Shown here piece by piece: positions 43,644-52,482 of a stretch of DNA of 64,000 bases. Source of the DNA: Anaeromicropila herbilytica (lineage in GTDB: Bacteria > Bacillota > Clostridia > Lachnospirales > Lachnospiraceae); the NCBI RefSeq assembly GCF_016591975.1, contig NZ_AP024169.1, forward strand, positions 954,001 through 1,018,000, in the 5' to 3' direction. The translations under genes were made by a program, and so were the position numbers. A model generated the notes under the pieces. That model did not search any database. It worked only from the letters and a program-made list of their open reading frames with translations, and was not told where the DNA came from. Position 1 is the first letter of the stretch. Each line of letters opens with the position of its first letter.

Positions 43644-44723
43644 ATGAGACAAAAAATTGGAATGATATTTTTTAGTATATTTTTAATTGCAAGTACATTA
43701 TTTCTTTCAGGATATGATTATGTTAATAATATTCAATTAATAGCAGATAAGTTTACAGTTGAATTAGGTAGTAATCTAAATGATAATTTGTCTTCTTATA
43801 TTACTGGTAGCATAGATAAAGCTACTATTGATCTTTCAGATGTAAATGTAAATAAAATAGGTGATTATAAAGCATCAATAAATAATGAAGGTCAGATATT
43901 GACTTTTATAATACAAGTTAGAGATACAATAGCTCCTTCTGTAGACATAAAGAATAATTTGATATATAAAGTAAATCAAAAAGTACTGGCAAAAGACTTA
44001 GTAACTAATATTGTTGATAAGAGCAAGGTTAAGATCAAATTTGCAGATGGCAAAGAGAATAAAAAATATAGTAAATCAGGTTTAATAACTGAGAAAATTT
44101 TAGTAGAAGATGAATCGCTAAATAGAGTAGAATATAATGCTATATTTAAAGTTGTTAAAGATAATGTTAAACCTAAGTTGAATGGTATAAAAAATAAGAG
44201 TATTTACATAGGTGATAAATTAAATTATTTATCTAACCTTACAGCTAAAGATAATATTGATGGAAATATTACTAAAAAGATTAAGATTGTCAAAAAAGCA
44301 AATTTGATAAAGGCTGGACATTATATTGTGGTTTATTCAGTGCAAGATAGCTCTGGAAATAAGACGATTGCAAAAATGAAATTGACTGTTAAAAAAGATA
44401 GGGCACCTGTAATAAAAGGTGTTAAAAATAAAACAGTCTATCTTAATAGTAGTGTAAATTATCTATCTGGTGTTAAAGCATATGATGATAGAGATGGAAA
44501 TATTACTAACAAAATCAGAGTGGATAAATCGAGAGTAAATTTATCAAAAGTAGGAAAATACAAAGTAATATATAGTGTAACAGATAGCAGAGGACATAAA
44601 TCAACTAAAATCATCCAAATAACAGTTAAAGAATTTTCTTTTAGTAATGTAAAACCAAGTGGTGGAAAGGATGTTGATGGCGATAGCAAGGCAAGTGGTG
44701 AACAAGTTGGTACATGGGATTAA
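43644..44723 (+). CDS. Secreted Ig-like (DUF5011-type) repeat protein with the same C-terminal tag (tag protein B)
   Basis: 359 aa with a signal peptide or anchor (IGMIFFSIFLIASTLFLS). It has two or three DUF5011-like Ig folds of about 80 aa (VKAYDDRDGNITNKI, GKYKVIYSVTDSRGHKS), the modules that spaced adhesins use. The C-terminus, with SGGKDVDGDSKASGEQVGTW and a final D, repeats the tag of the protein encoded immediately before. The tag may be a sorting, docking or processing signal; this is inference. No LPxTG. Probably shares a function with tag protein A. Confidence 0.75.
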   Translation: MRQKIGMIFFSIFLIASTLFLSGYDYVNNIQLIADKFTVELGSNLNDNLSSYITGSIDKATIDLSDVNVNKIGDYKASINNEGQILTFIIQVRDTIAPSVDIKNNLIYKVNQKVLAKDLVTNIVDKSKVKIKFADGKENKKYSKSGLITEKILVEDESLNRVEYNAIFKVVKDNVKPKLNGIKNKSIYIGDKLNYLSNLTAKDNIDGNITKKIKIVKKANLIKAGHYIVVYSVQDSSGNKTIAKMKLTVKKDRAPVIKGVKNKTVYLNSSVNYLSGVKAYDDRDGNITNKIRVDKSRVNLSKVGKYKVIYSVTDSRGHKSTKIIQITVKEFSFSNVKPSGGKDVDGDSKASGEQVGTWD

Positions 44724-44730
44724 GTTTATT

Positions 44731-44759
44731 AAGTGTAGTCAAATGACTACACTTTTTTT
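44731..44759 (+). terminator. Terminator after the Ig-like protein gene
   Basis: AAGTGTAGTCA (44731-44741) pairs with 44744-44754, then a T run. It is only about 10 bases upstream of the next ribosome site (TGGAGGTTA). Confidence 0.85.
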
Positions 44760-44770
44760 ATGGAGGTTAT

Positions 44771-46636
44771 ATGAATAAAATATACAAATATTTTATAATT
44801 ATTGGAGTTATTATGCTCTATATTATTAATTCTAATGTGGTTGTTAAAGCAGATCCTAATATGGATGGAGGTGGAAAAGGTGGCGGAACTCAGCAAGGAA
44901 GTGGTAGTAATTTCTATTCAACTGGAGATGATGGGGTTAGAATAACTATTGTTGATATGAAAACAAAGCGAAGAGCAGAAGGAACTATTTCAATAGATTA
45001 TTATAGAAAACCGGGTAAAACACAAACCGCTGTTTTTCATTTTGGAAAGGTATGCAAGCTTGAATATATGGGGGTTGGAGGATATCCTACACAAGCTGAT
45101 TTGAAACAATCAAGTGATGATTATAATAAAAATGAAAATGGGCAATATACAGCATTTAATGTAGACGATATGCCAACAATAGTAAGTAATTCATCAAGTA
45201 ATTCAAGTATTGAAAAAATTAAAAATTACTTTAATGATTCTACAAGATTAGAACTAATAGCAAAAAGAGTTGGAATAAACTATAATCAATTAATTAGTGG
45301 AAACTATAAAATAATAATCGAACCAATGATATATATAACATTTGAAACTAGATATATAGCTATGACAGCACATGAAGCAGCTAAATTAGATATGGCTCTT
45401 GGAGGAACAACTACAACTGGTGGTAAACTACGAGCGAAATTTGTATCATTTACTCATAAAAATTTGCCACTATCTATATTCTTAAAAAAGAAAGAGCTAG
45501 GTATTAAGAGATGGACTGGTAGCAAAACAGAAAGAGTAAATAATGGTAGGATCTTAGAATACTTGGGTATTGGTATTTTGTCATTTAAACCTGATGAAGT
45601 TGAAACTGATATAGAAGCAGGTAATTATACATACAGACCAGATACGGATGTGATTACAGCTATTGATGTGTCAGTAGGATCAGAAGGAGATGGAGCAACT
45701 TGCGATAATCCTATTACAGTTCAATTTAGTGGAGATATGATAACTACGACTCAGGTGACGGGCATTACAATACCACCAAATGGGAGCAGATTAGTCTGGA
45801 TCAAGTGGCATACTCCTAATTTGAAAACAAAGACATCTACTACTATTCATGCTTTAATTGTCGGAGGTGGTACTGCAAGTTCAGCATCAGTTGGAATAGT
45901 AATAAGTCCAATTGATGAGAAAGAACCGCCAAATCCTACTGCAGATGATCATAAACCAATTAACTGGTCAGACGATATACTACCTACTTTTCCTAAAACG
46001 GGGGCATTATCAAAGTTTTCTTCTCCAGTATCAGCAAGAAGCTGGCATACTTACACTTGCACTAAAAAGTCGGTATGGAATGGAGAATATTATACAGATG
46101 CAAAAGGAAAATATATACTAGATGGATCAGGAAATAGAATTAAAATATACGAAACGGTATATGAATTTTCAACCAATCATTATAGTGCATCCTTAGTTGA
46201 TACAAATACAAAATTAAAACCAGATAACACTACTAAGAAGTCAAATATAACTGTGAGTAGTGTTAAAAGTGGATACGGTATTGAATTAAATGTAGCTTCA
46301 AATATCGTTGGAAGTTCGAGTGACACAACGGGTATTCAGACAGCTGTTGTATACTTTCCTGAATTCAGTTACAAAAAATATAGACGAATAGGAAAGCTTC
46401 CAGGTGCAGCATTAAATTCAACCATTCAATTTCCAATAAACCAATATTCTATTTATAAGAACCCTGTTCATTTTACACCGATTTGGTTTCCTGATAAAGA
46501 ATATAAGGTATACATTGAATCATTAGATGCATGGACGCCTGCAGGAATGATATGTGATAAAGCAACTGCTAGTATCCAGGTAAAAGGTTCCCTTTGGGAC
46601 GATTGGCATATTGGAGTTATACCAAATTTACCATAA
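44771..46636 (+). CDS. Large secreted element protein of unknown family
   Basis: 621 aa with a signal peptide (YFIIIGVIMLYIINSN, cut near VVKA). A Gly-rich stretch follows (DGGGKGGGTQQGSGSN), then a beta-rich body. Around residues 290-400, TAIDVSVGSEGDGATCDNPI to TIHALIVGG resembles a CARDB-like domain. No membrane anchor at the C-terminus, which ends WDDWHIGVIPNLP. It is probably part of the extracellular face of the conjugation machinery. Family not recognised. Confidence 0.65.
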   Translation: MNKIYKYFIIIGVIMLYIINSNVVVKADPNMDGGGKGGGTQQGSGSNFYSTGDDGVRITIVDMKTKRRAEGTISIDYYRKPGKTQTAVFHFGKVCKLEYMGVGGYPTQADLKQSSDDYNKNENGQYTAFNVDDMPTIVSNSSSNSSIEKIKNYFNDSTRLELIAKRVGINYNQLISGNYKIIIEPMIYITFETRYIAMTAHEAAKLDMALGGTTTTGGKLRAKFVSFTHKNLPLSIFLKKKELGIKRWTGSKTERVNNGRILEYLGIGILSFKPDEVETDIEAGNYTYRPDTDVITAIDVSVGSEGDGATCDNPITVQFSGDMITTTQVTGITIPPNGSRLVWIKWHTPNLKTKTSTTIHALIVGGGTASSASVGIVISPIDEKEPPNPTADDHKPINWSDDILPTFPKTGALSKFSSPVSARSWHTYTCTKKSVWNGEYYTDAKGKYILDGSGNRIKIYETVYEFSTNHYSASLVDTNTKLKPDNTTKKSNITVSSVKSGYGIELNVASNIVGSSSDTTGIQTAVVYFPEFSYKKYRRIGKLPGAALNSTIQFPINQYSIYKNPVHFTPIWFPDKEYKVYIESLDAWTPAGMICDKATASIQVKGSLWDDWHIGVIPNLP

Positions 46637-46654
46637 GAAAGAGAGGAAAAGGAT

Positions 46655-46894
46655 ATGAAAGATGAAATAAGAAACAATAGTGTGAGTTCAAAAGAAACAA
46701 TATTGATGTTAGAGAGATTATTAAAAACGGATGAAGAGGAATTTCAAAAAGTAAGAGACATCATTAATAAAAATGGAATTACATATTTCATTGAACAGAT
46801 TGAAGAGTTAGAAGTTACAGATGATATTAAGAAAAAAGTGATTAGTGTAAGAGATATAATCGAAGCTTTTAATAAAGAAAAATCACAAGAATAA
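46655..46894 (+). CDS. Small helical hypothetical protein
   Basis: 79 aa, acidic, mostly helical (ETILMLERLLKTDEEEFQKV), with an AGAGAGGAAAAG ribosome site. Not recognised. It is in the same run as radC and ssb and might act with them. Confidence 0.6.
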   Translation: MKDEIRNNSVSSKETILMLERLLKTDEEEFQKVRDIINKNGITYFIEQIEELEVTDDIKKKVISVRDIIEAFNKEKSQE

Positions 46895-46912
46895 TTCATA
46901 GGAGTAAAGAAC

Positions 46913-47623
46913 ATGAAGAATATAAAATATAAAGAAAAATTTATCAATGGGATAAATAAATTAACAGGTATTCCAATTGATACATTAACACAGTATGCAG
47001 AAAAGAATTCTATATGCAATATTATAGAACATCCCAGTATTATAAATCCAAGTCCAGAACAATTAGAAACAATTAATCTCATAAATGAATTTATAGTATC
47101 TTATAATGTATTAAAAGCATACGAAGAACAAAATAGAATAAAGCTAGCAACACCAGAGCAATCAGGAGCTTATTTTGTACCTTTACTAAGTGGTATTAAG
47201 GACAAAGAAAAGTTTATGGTTGCTTTTTTAGATAATGGAAGTAATGTCATACATACATCGACAATAGCAGAAGGTACTGTATCAGGAATCAATATATATC
47301 CAAGAGATATTGTAAAAGAAGCTCTTGCTTGTGATTGTAGTGCAATCATCATAGCTCATAATCATCCAGGAGGAACCAATCATGCATCGAATGAAGATAT
47401 TAAAATGACCCAAAAATTATGTGAGATATTTGAGCCTCTCTCAATCTATGTATATGATCATATTATTGTGACTGGTTTGTCCTATATTTCTTTGTCTCAA
47501 CAAAATTTGATTCAAAATAAGATGGAGAAAAGACCAAATCTTAATGAGATGCAGCTAGAAGCATTAGTAAAGAATGCGTTACAAAGTAATGTATTAGAAG
47601 AAGAAATGGAAGTTTACGATTAA
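46913..47623 (+). CDS. radC: RadC-like JAB/MPN+ domain protein
   Basis: 236 aa. The metal motif HNHPGGTNHASNED (about 148-161) is the RadC/JAMM signature, with a glutamate upstream in the DIVKEALACD region. The N-terminal part (GINKLTGIPIDTLTQYAEKN) is unlike chromosomal RadC. RadC-like proteins are common on mobile elements, probably in DNA repair or anti-defence; the exact reaction is unproven. Confidence 0.85.
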   Translation: MKNIKYKEKFINGINKLTGIPIDTLTQYAEKNSICNIIEHPSIINPSPEQLETINLINEFIVSYNVLKAYEEQNRIKLATPEQSGAYFVPLLSGIKDKEKFMVAFLDNGSNVIHTSTIAEGTVSGINIYPRDIVKEALACDCSAIIIAHNHPGGTNHASNEDIKMTQKLCEIFEPLSIYVYDHIIVTGLSYISLSQQNLIQNKMEKRPNLNEMQLEALVKNALQSNVLEEEMEVYD

Positions 47624-47644
47624 TAAAAGGGAGAATAATGAGAT

Positions 47645-48070
47645 ATGAATAAAGTGATTTTAATGGGACGTTTAACAAGAAATCCAGAAGTACGCTATTC
47701 ACAAGGCACAAAATCAATGGCAATTGCAAGGTATATTATAGCAGTGAATCGATTTCGAAAAAATAACGGCCAAGAGGAAGCAGATTTCATTCCTTGTGTT
47801 GCCTTTGACAAATCAGCAGAATTTGCTGAAAAATATTTTAGTCAAGGAAGTAAAATTACAATAGTAGGAAGAATTCAAACAGGAAGTTATACAAATAAGG
47901 AGGGTGTGAAAGTTTATACCACAGAGGTAATTGTTGAGGAACAAGAGTTTGCAGAAAGTAAAAACGCTAGAAATACAGAAGGCAGTTCTAGACCAGTTCC
48001 TGGTCAAGCAGATGCTAATGGTTTTATGAATATTCCAGAAGACCTGGATGAAGAATTACCATTTAATTAA
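47645..48070 (+). CDS. ssb: Single-stranded DNA-binding protein of the element
   Basis: 141 aa. The OB-fold start MNKVILMGRLTRNPEVRYSQ, then ADFIPCVAFDKSAEF and SKITIVGRIQTGSYTN, is standard SSB. The C-terminus ends with an acidic, hydrophobic tip (EDLDEELPFN), the partner-binding tail. It coats transferred single-stranded DNA. It starts 21 bases after radC. Confidence 0.93.
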   Translation: MNKVILMGRLTRNPEVRYSQGTKSMAIARYIIAVNRFRKNNGQEEADFIPCVAFDKSAEFAEKYFSQGSKITIVGRIQTGSYTNKEGVKVYTTEVIVEEQEFAESKNARNTEGSSRPVPGQADANGFMNIPEDLDEELPFN

Positions 48071-48090
48071 TAAGAGAAAGAGGGATTGAA

Positions 48091-48801
48091 TTGAATCAAT
48101 TAATATTACCTATTATAATGATTTTACTTTGTATCATCGCTTTGATTGCGATGATTTTTTTTATGAATAAAGGAAGTCAAAAAAATAAGAATAAAAATAA
48201 TGAGAAAAAAGAGCAATTAAAACAGACAGCACAAGACTTTGTCAATGTGAAAGATATCAAAGATATTTTTCTATACACAAGAGATCATCATTTAATTAGT
48301 TACATAAAGGTACATGCTATATCGTTTGATTTATTAACAAGAGGAGAGCAAAAAGCATTAGCTAGAAGATTAACGGAAGAGTTTTCAGAAATATTAGTAG
48401 ATAACTTTAATCCATTTAACTTCTTGGCGGTAAGTCGTCCAGTAGATATTACCCCATTAATTACGGAGTATTCTGAATTATTAAGTAGTACAAGCAATAC
48501 GATCCAGAAAGAAATACTTAGAAATGAGATAAAAATAATAAGTGATTTTTCTTTATCAGGGGAAGTTGTACAACGTGAGTTCTACTATAAAATATGGGAA
48601 AAAGAGAACGAGTACGCAGAGACAGAATTACGTAAAAGAGTTCAAGATTTAGCAAATCGAATTGATAGTGCAGGCATAATTTGCGAAGTTCTCAAAGAAT
48701 CAGAGATTATAAAACTATGTAATTTAGTAAATAATCCTGCATTTGCAGCAATTGAAGATACAAATGTTGAAGTAACAATACCACTCATACATGTAGCATA
48801 A
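48091..48801 (+). CDS. N-terminal VirB4-type domain as a separate protein
   Basis: 236 aa, TTG start. A membrane segment (LILPIIMILLCIIALIAMIF) is followed by the helical domain seen at the N-terminus of VirB4/TraC ATPases (FDLLTRGEQKALARRLTEEF, LAVSRPVDITPL, AETELRKRVQDLANRI). The ATPase half is encoded by the next gene, so VirB4 is split, with an intrinsic terminator in the gap. An independent membrane-docking subunit is likely. Confidence 0.72.
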   Translation: MNQLILPIIMILLCIIALIAMIFFMNKGSQKNKNKNNEKKEQLKQTAQDFVNVKDIKDIFLYTRDHHLISYIKVHAISFDLLTRGEQKALARRLTEEFSEILVDNFNPFNFLAVSRPVDITPLITEYSELLSSTSNTIQKEILRNEIKIISDFSLSGEVVQREFYYKIWEKENEYAETELRKRVQDLANRIDSAGIICEVLKESEIIKLCNLVNNPAFAAIEDTNVEVTIPLIHVA

Positions 48802-48813
48802 GTGAATAGTTTG

Positions 48814-48857
48814 AAAGGCATATAATTTGACATCAACAAATTGTATGCCTTTTTTAT
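48814..48857 (+). terminator. Hairpin terminator between the split VirB4 genes
   Basis: A 15-16-bp stem AAAGGCATATAATTTG (48814-48829) with 48837-48852 and a T run. It separates the two VirB4-type genes, with the next ribosome site (GAAAGAGGT) directly after. Confidence 0.82.
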
Positions 48858-48873
48858 GGAAAGAGGTAATACG

Positions 48874-50712
48874 ATGAAGAAAAAAGAAAGTACTGGAATT
48901 AATAATGCACTGCTAAATGTAATTTCACCAATTGGTTTAGAGTTTAAAAAGAATAGTTTAGTACTAGGTGAGAACTTAGGTAAAATATTTGGAATTACAA
49001 AATATCCATCGGACATAGATTATGGTTGGCTCTCTAAAATAACAAATATACCAAGTACAATTGCCAGTATTACATTTACACCAATTGAAAATGGTGATTT
49101 CGTTGAAGCATTAAATAAGAATATAAGTGTACAAAGAGGAATTGAAAAGGATACAAAAAGTACAGTTGCAAGGCAGAGAGCAAAAAAGGCTGCTGATGAT
49201 GGCGAAAAATTATTATTACAGATTGACCAAAATGGAGAAGCAGTAGGAATGTTAAGTACCATAATAATGCCTATAGCTACGGAAAAAGAAGTATTTAATA
49301 AAGTCAGTCGAAAAACAACCAGTACAATTATGGCGTCGAAATGTAAGTGCCGTCTGCTATCTGATTTACAGAAAGAAGGATTAAGGCAGATAACCCCAAT
49401 GTATACCGTAGATTCAGATGTAAAGTTAATTACAGATAGAATAGCACCACTATCAAGTGTTATGGGTGGATTCGCCAATGCGAGTAGCGGCTTAAATGAT
49501 GGTAATGGATTTTATGTTGCGAAAGATGCAACAGGAGGTCTTGTAGTATTGGACTTTTGGTTACGTGACAATGATAGAACTAATTCTAACTTTGTTGTAA
49601 TGGGTATTCAAGGGCAAGGAAAATCGACTGCGGTAAAACATATAGCAATTGGCGAATATATGCGTGGAACAAAACAGATATTTACTGATCCTGAACGTGA
49701 ATATCGAGACTTATGCTTAAGATTAGGTGGTGATTGGATTAATGCCGGAGGAGGTTCGAATGGAAGAATCAATCCATTACAAATACGCCCGGTACCAAGA
49801 GACGATGAGGATGAAAAAGACGAATACAAAGTCTATTCGGATGATGGAAATGGAATGGGTGATCTAGCACTTTATATCAAGCATTTAGAAGTATTCTTCT
49901 CTTTATATTTGCCAAGCTTAGACGATATGGAAAAAGCAGTTTTAAAAGCAACATTAATTGAGTTGTATGGTCAGTTTGGTATTACATGGGATACCGATAT
50001 CACAAAATTACAACCTACAGATTTCCCAATCTTTTCAGATTTGTATAACCTCACATGCAAGAAGGCAATTGAAGAAGAAAAGGTTAGAAAAGATTCTGAT
50101 CCTAATATATATAAAAAACTATCAACTCTTCTAGAAGATGTTGCAAATGGATCAGATAAAGCGCTATGGAATGGGCATACAACAATTAAGACAAATTCTA
50201 AGATTATATGCCTTGATACAAACGATTTGCAGAATACAACAGATAATATAAAAAGAGCACAATATTTTAATATTAATAGTTGGGTATGGCAAGAAATGAG
50301 TAAAGATCGAAATGAAAGAGTATTAGCATGGTATGATGAAGCTTATTTGATGATTGATCCAAAAGTACCTCAGTGCTTAGCACATTTAAGAAATACATCA
50401 AAACGTTGTAGAAAATATGAAGCTGGTATTGGCATCATTTCACATAGTGTAGTAGATTTCTTAGATCCATCAATCAAAATGTACGGACAAGCATTATTAG
50501 ATGCACCTAGTTACAAAATAATATTTGGTACAGATGGGCCAAATCTGAAAGAAACAAAAGATCTTTATAAACTTACAAATAAAGAAGAGGAATTATTGGA
50601 AAGTAAGAAAAAGAAACATGCACTTATGATGATTGGTTCCAAACGTCTGCACGTGAACTTTGAAATTCCTGAATATAAGTTTGCGTATATGGGCAACGCA
50701 GGAGGTAGATAA
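48874..50712 (+). CDS. VirB4-type T4SS ATPase
   Basis: 612 aa from the ATG at 48874, after GAAAGAGGT; the frame is open from 48841. It energises substrate transfer. The Walker A is GIQGQGKST (about 244-252) and the Walker B region is VLAWYDEAYLMID (about 484). RNTSKRCRKYEAGIGIISHS is the conserved VirB4 block after Walker B. It lacks the N-terminal domain, which the gene before supplies. It is followed closely by the C39-like peptidase gene. Confidence 0.92.
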   Translation: MKKKESTGINNALLNVISPIGLEFKKNSLVLGENLGKIFGITKYPSDIDYGWLSKITNIPSTIASITFTPIENGDFVEALNKNISVQRGIEKDTKSTVARQRAKKAADDGEKLLLQIDQNGEAVGMLSTIIMPIATEKEVFNKVSRKTTSTIMASKCKCRLLSDLQKEGLRQITPMYTVDSDVKLITDRIAPLSSVMGGFANASSGLNDGNGFYVAKDATGGLVVLDFWLRDNDRTNSNFVVMGIQGQGKSTAVKHIAIGEYMRGTKQIFTDPEREYRDLCLRLGGDWINAGGGSNGRINPLQIRPVPRDDEDEKDEYKVYSDDGNGMGDLALYIKHLEVFFSLYLPSLDDMEKAVLKATLIELYGQFGITWDTDITKLQPTDFPIFSDLYNLTCKKAIEEEKVRKDSDPNIYKKLSTLLEDVANGSDKALWNGHTTIKTNSKIICLDTNDLQNTTDNIKRAQYFNINSWVWQEMSKDRNERVLAWYDEAYLMIDPKVPQCLAHLRNTSKRCRKYEAGIGIISHSVVDFLDPSIKMYGQALLDAPSYKIIFGTDGPNLKETKDLYKLTNKEEELLESKKKKHALMMIGSKRLHVNFEIPEYKFAYMGNAGGR

Positions 50713-50713
50713 G

Positions 50714-51577
50714 ATGCAGGTAGAATTAGCAATTAAGGCAGCAAAGGTAGCTTTTGATAATTTGACAGATGAAAAAAAGAGAAGACGTTTACTAATAATT
50801 ATTTTAACTCCAATTATTAGTTGCTTATTTTTATTCTCAATCGTCGTTTATTTTGTTACATCTCCAATTGATGCTCTGTTACACGGATTTGGAATTGGTG
50901 GATCAAGTTACAGTAGTAAAGTAAATGATTTTAAAAACATACCAGAGGTTGGTGATTATGAAGAAAACTATAATAGTTCAGTCAATGGAGCTACAGTAAC
51001 AGGACCTTATAAGAAACAAACTATAAAATCAGGTGAAACAGAGGTTGTGTATTACAATCAAGGTGAGAAACCCTGGAGTACTATGTTATATGGAACTTTG
51101 AAGACAATAGCAAAGAGTGGATGTGGTCCGACATCGATGGCAATTGTAATATCAACATTTACTGGTAAAGAAGTAACACCTAAAATGACAGCGGATTGGT
51201 CATATCAAAATGGATACCTGGTACAAGGATATAACAACGGAGTTCCTTATGCAATGTCAAGCCATGCTTTAGTTCCAGCACTAGCAAAAGAGTATGGATT
51301 GTCTTGTGAAGGAATAGCAAAAGGGAACGATACTGCAGATAAAATAGTGCAAGCTCTGTCAGAAGGAAAATTGATTGTAGTTATTATGGGACCAGGTCAT
51401 TTTACAAGTGGTGGCCATTTTATTGTATTAAGAGGCGTCACAAAAGAAGGTAAGGTATTAGTTGCTGATTGTGCTAGCCGATCTCGGACGAACAAGGAAT
51501 GGGATATTGCCACTGTGGTTAATGAATCGAGAAACGGTGCAGGCGCAGGCGGGCCATTCTGGGCGATTAGTAATTAA
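50714..51577 (+). CDS. Membrane-anchored C39-like peptidase of the T4SS
   Basis: 287 aa from the ATG at 50714 (GGAGGT before). A basic start and one membrane helix (LLIIILTPIISCLFLFSIV) anchor an outer domain. The catalytic cysteine is in AKSGCGPTSMAI (C136) and the histidine in SGGHFIVLRG (about 235), the papain-like C39/BtrH pattern. In Firmicute conjugation systems the gene after VirB4 usually encodes a wall hydrolase of the VirB1 type. Here the C39-like domain takes that place, without a separate lysozyme domain. Confidence 0.78.
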   Translation: MQVELAIKAAKVAFDNLTDEKKRRRLLIIILTPIISCLFLFSIVVYFVTSPIDALLHGFGIGGSSYSSKVNDFKNIPEVGDYEENYNSSVNGATVTGPYKKQTIKSGETEVVYYNQGEKPWSTMLYGTLKTIAKSGCGPTSMAIVISTFTGKEVTPKMTADWSYQNGYLVQGYNNGVPYAMSSHALVPALAKEYGLSCEGIAKGNDTADKIVQALSEGKLIVVIMGPGHFTSGGHFIVLRGVTKEGKVLVADCASRSRTNKEWDIATVVNESRNGAGAGGPFWAISN

Positions 51578-51597
51578 TAAGTATATACATAAAGATA

Positions 51598-51628
51598 AGA
51601 ACTACAGAATTTTAATTACTGTAGTTCT
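51598..51628 (+). other. Hairpin after the peptidase gene
   Basis: AGAACTACAG (51598-51607) pairs with CTGTAGTTCT (51619-51628). No T run; about 12 bases before AGAGGTGAG. Confidence 0.65.
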
Positions 51629-51656
51629 AAGAATTAAAAGAGGTGAGTTGTAAGTG

Positions 51657-52280
51657 ATGTTTAAAATTGTGATAACTATTTCCATGATTGTAGTCGTTAT
51701 TACTTTTACTATATTACCTTATATGAGAAACGCAATAAAAAATAATCTTAAGAGAAAAAGATATTTAGATAGTGGTATATCTGACATTGATAAAATGCAG
51801 GGTATAGAGTTTGAAGAATTCCTTAAGGTTCATTTTGAACGATTAGGGTATCATGTAAAAACGACTAAAACAACCAATGATTATGGAGCAGATCTAATAC
51901 TAAAAAAAGAGAGAAATATAATTGTAGTTCAAGCGAAAAGATATAAAAGTAGAATTGGAATTAATGCAATACAAGAAGTTATTGGAGCAATAAGGTACTA
52001 TAAGGGAATGAAAGGAATGGTTATTACCAATAGCTATTTTACTAAAAATGCAATTAATCTTGCGAAAGCAAATCAGATTGAATTGTGGGATAGAAATAAG
52101 TTGATTGAAGTAATGCTTAAGAATAATGGACGAGAGATTTCAAGTCAAATAATAAATAATGTGGATGGAATTTGTCCATTATGTAAAGGACAATTAGTTG
52201 AAAAAGTTGGACCATATGGTGAATTTTATGGATGCAAGAATTATCCGAAATGTGACTTTCGTAGAAAGAAAAGAGGTTAA
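51657..52280 (+). CDS. Membrane-anchored Mrr-type nuclease with topoisomerase zinc finger
   Basis: 207 aa from the ATG at 51657 (a GTG lies just before it). An N-terminal membrane helix (IVITISMIVVVITFTILPY) is followed by a PD-(D/E)xK restriction-endonuclease-like domain (GIEFEEFLKVHFERLGYHV, NDYGADLILKK with D79, VVQAKRYKS with K about 95). It ends with a CxxC...CxxxxxC zinc finger (CPLCKGQLVEK, GCKNYPKCDF). It could cleave incoming or foreign DNA at the membrane, or trim DNA during transfer. It is inside the conjugation operon. Confidence 0.75.
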   Translation: MFKIVITISMIVVVITFTILPYMRNAIKNNLKRKRYLDSGISDIDKMQGIEFEEFLKVHFERLGYHVKTTKTTNDYGADLILKKERNIIVVQAKRYKSRIGINAIQEVIGAIRYYKGMKGMVITNSYFTKNAINLAKANQIELWDRNKLIEVMLKNNGREISSQIINNVDGICPLCKGQLVEKVGPYGEFYGCKNYPKCDFRRKKRG

Positions 52281-52284
52281 TATC

Positions 52285-52482
52285 ATGGAAGAGAAAAAGA
52301 AAAAAATTATGGCCACTATTATGTGGGGGATTGGACTCGTTATTGTGATTATAGTACTGGTATTTATTAATGGAGAAAATAATACAAAAGACAATAAAAC
52401 AAAGCAATCAGTTGAACAGAAATCTAATGTAATTGTTCATGATGGAAGCGAAAATAATCCACATATCGAGGGGGTACAATAA
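52285..52482 (+). CDS. Small single-pass membrane protein
   Basis: 65 aa from the ATG at 52285 (AAGAGGTTA before); a longer frame overlaps the nuclease gene. One hydrophobic segment (ATIMWGIGLVIVIIVLVFI) and a short polar outer tail. It is directly followed by the TadZ-like gene with no gap. Not recognised. Confidence 0.6.
   Translation: MEEKKKKIMATIMWGIGLVIVIIVLVFINGENNTKDNKTKQSVEQKSNVIVHDGSENNPHIEGVQ

Noticed and set aside
46744..47082. 112-codon minus-strand frame in the radC region
   Set aside because: Shadow of the real + strand genes with a typical phenylalanine-isoleucine-rich composition.
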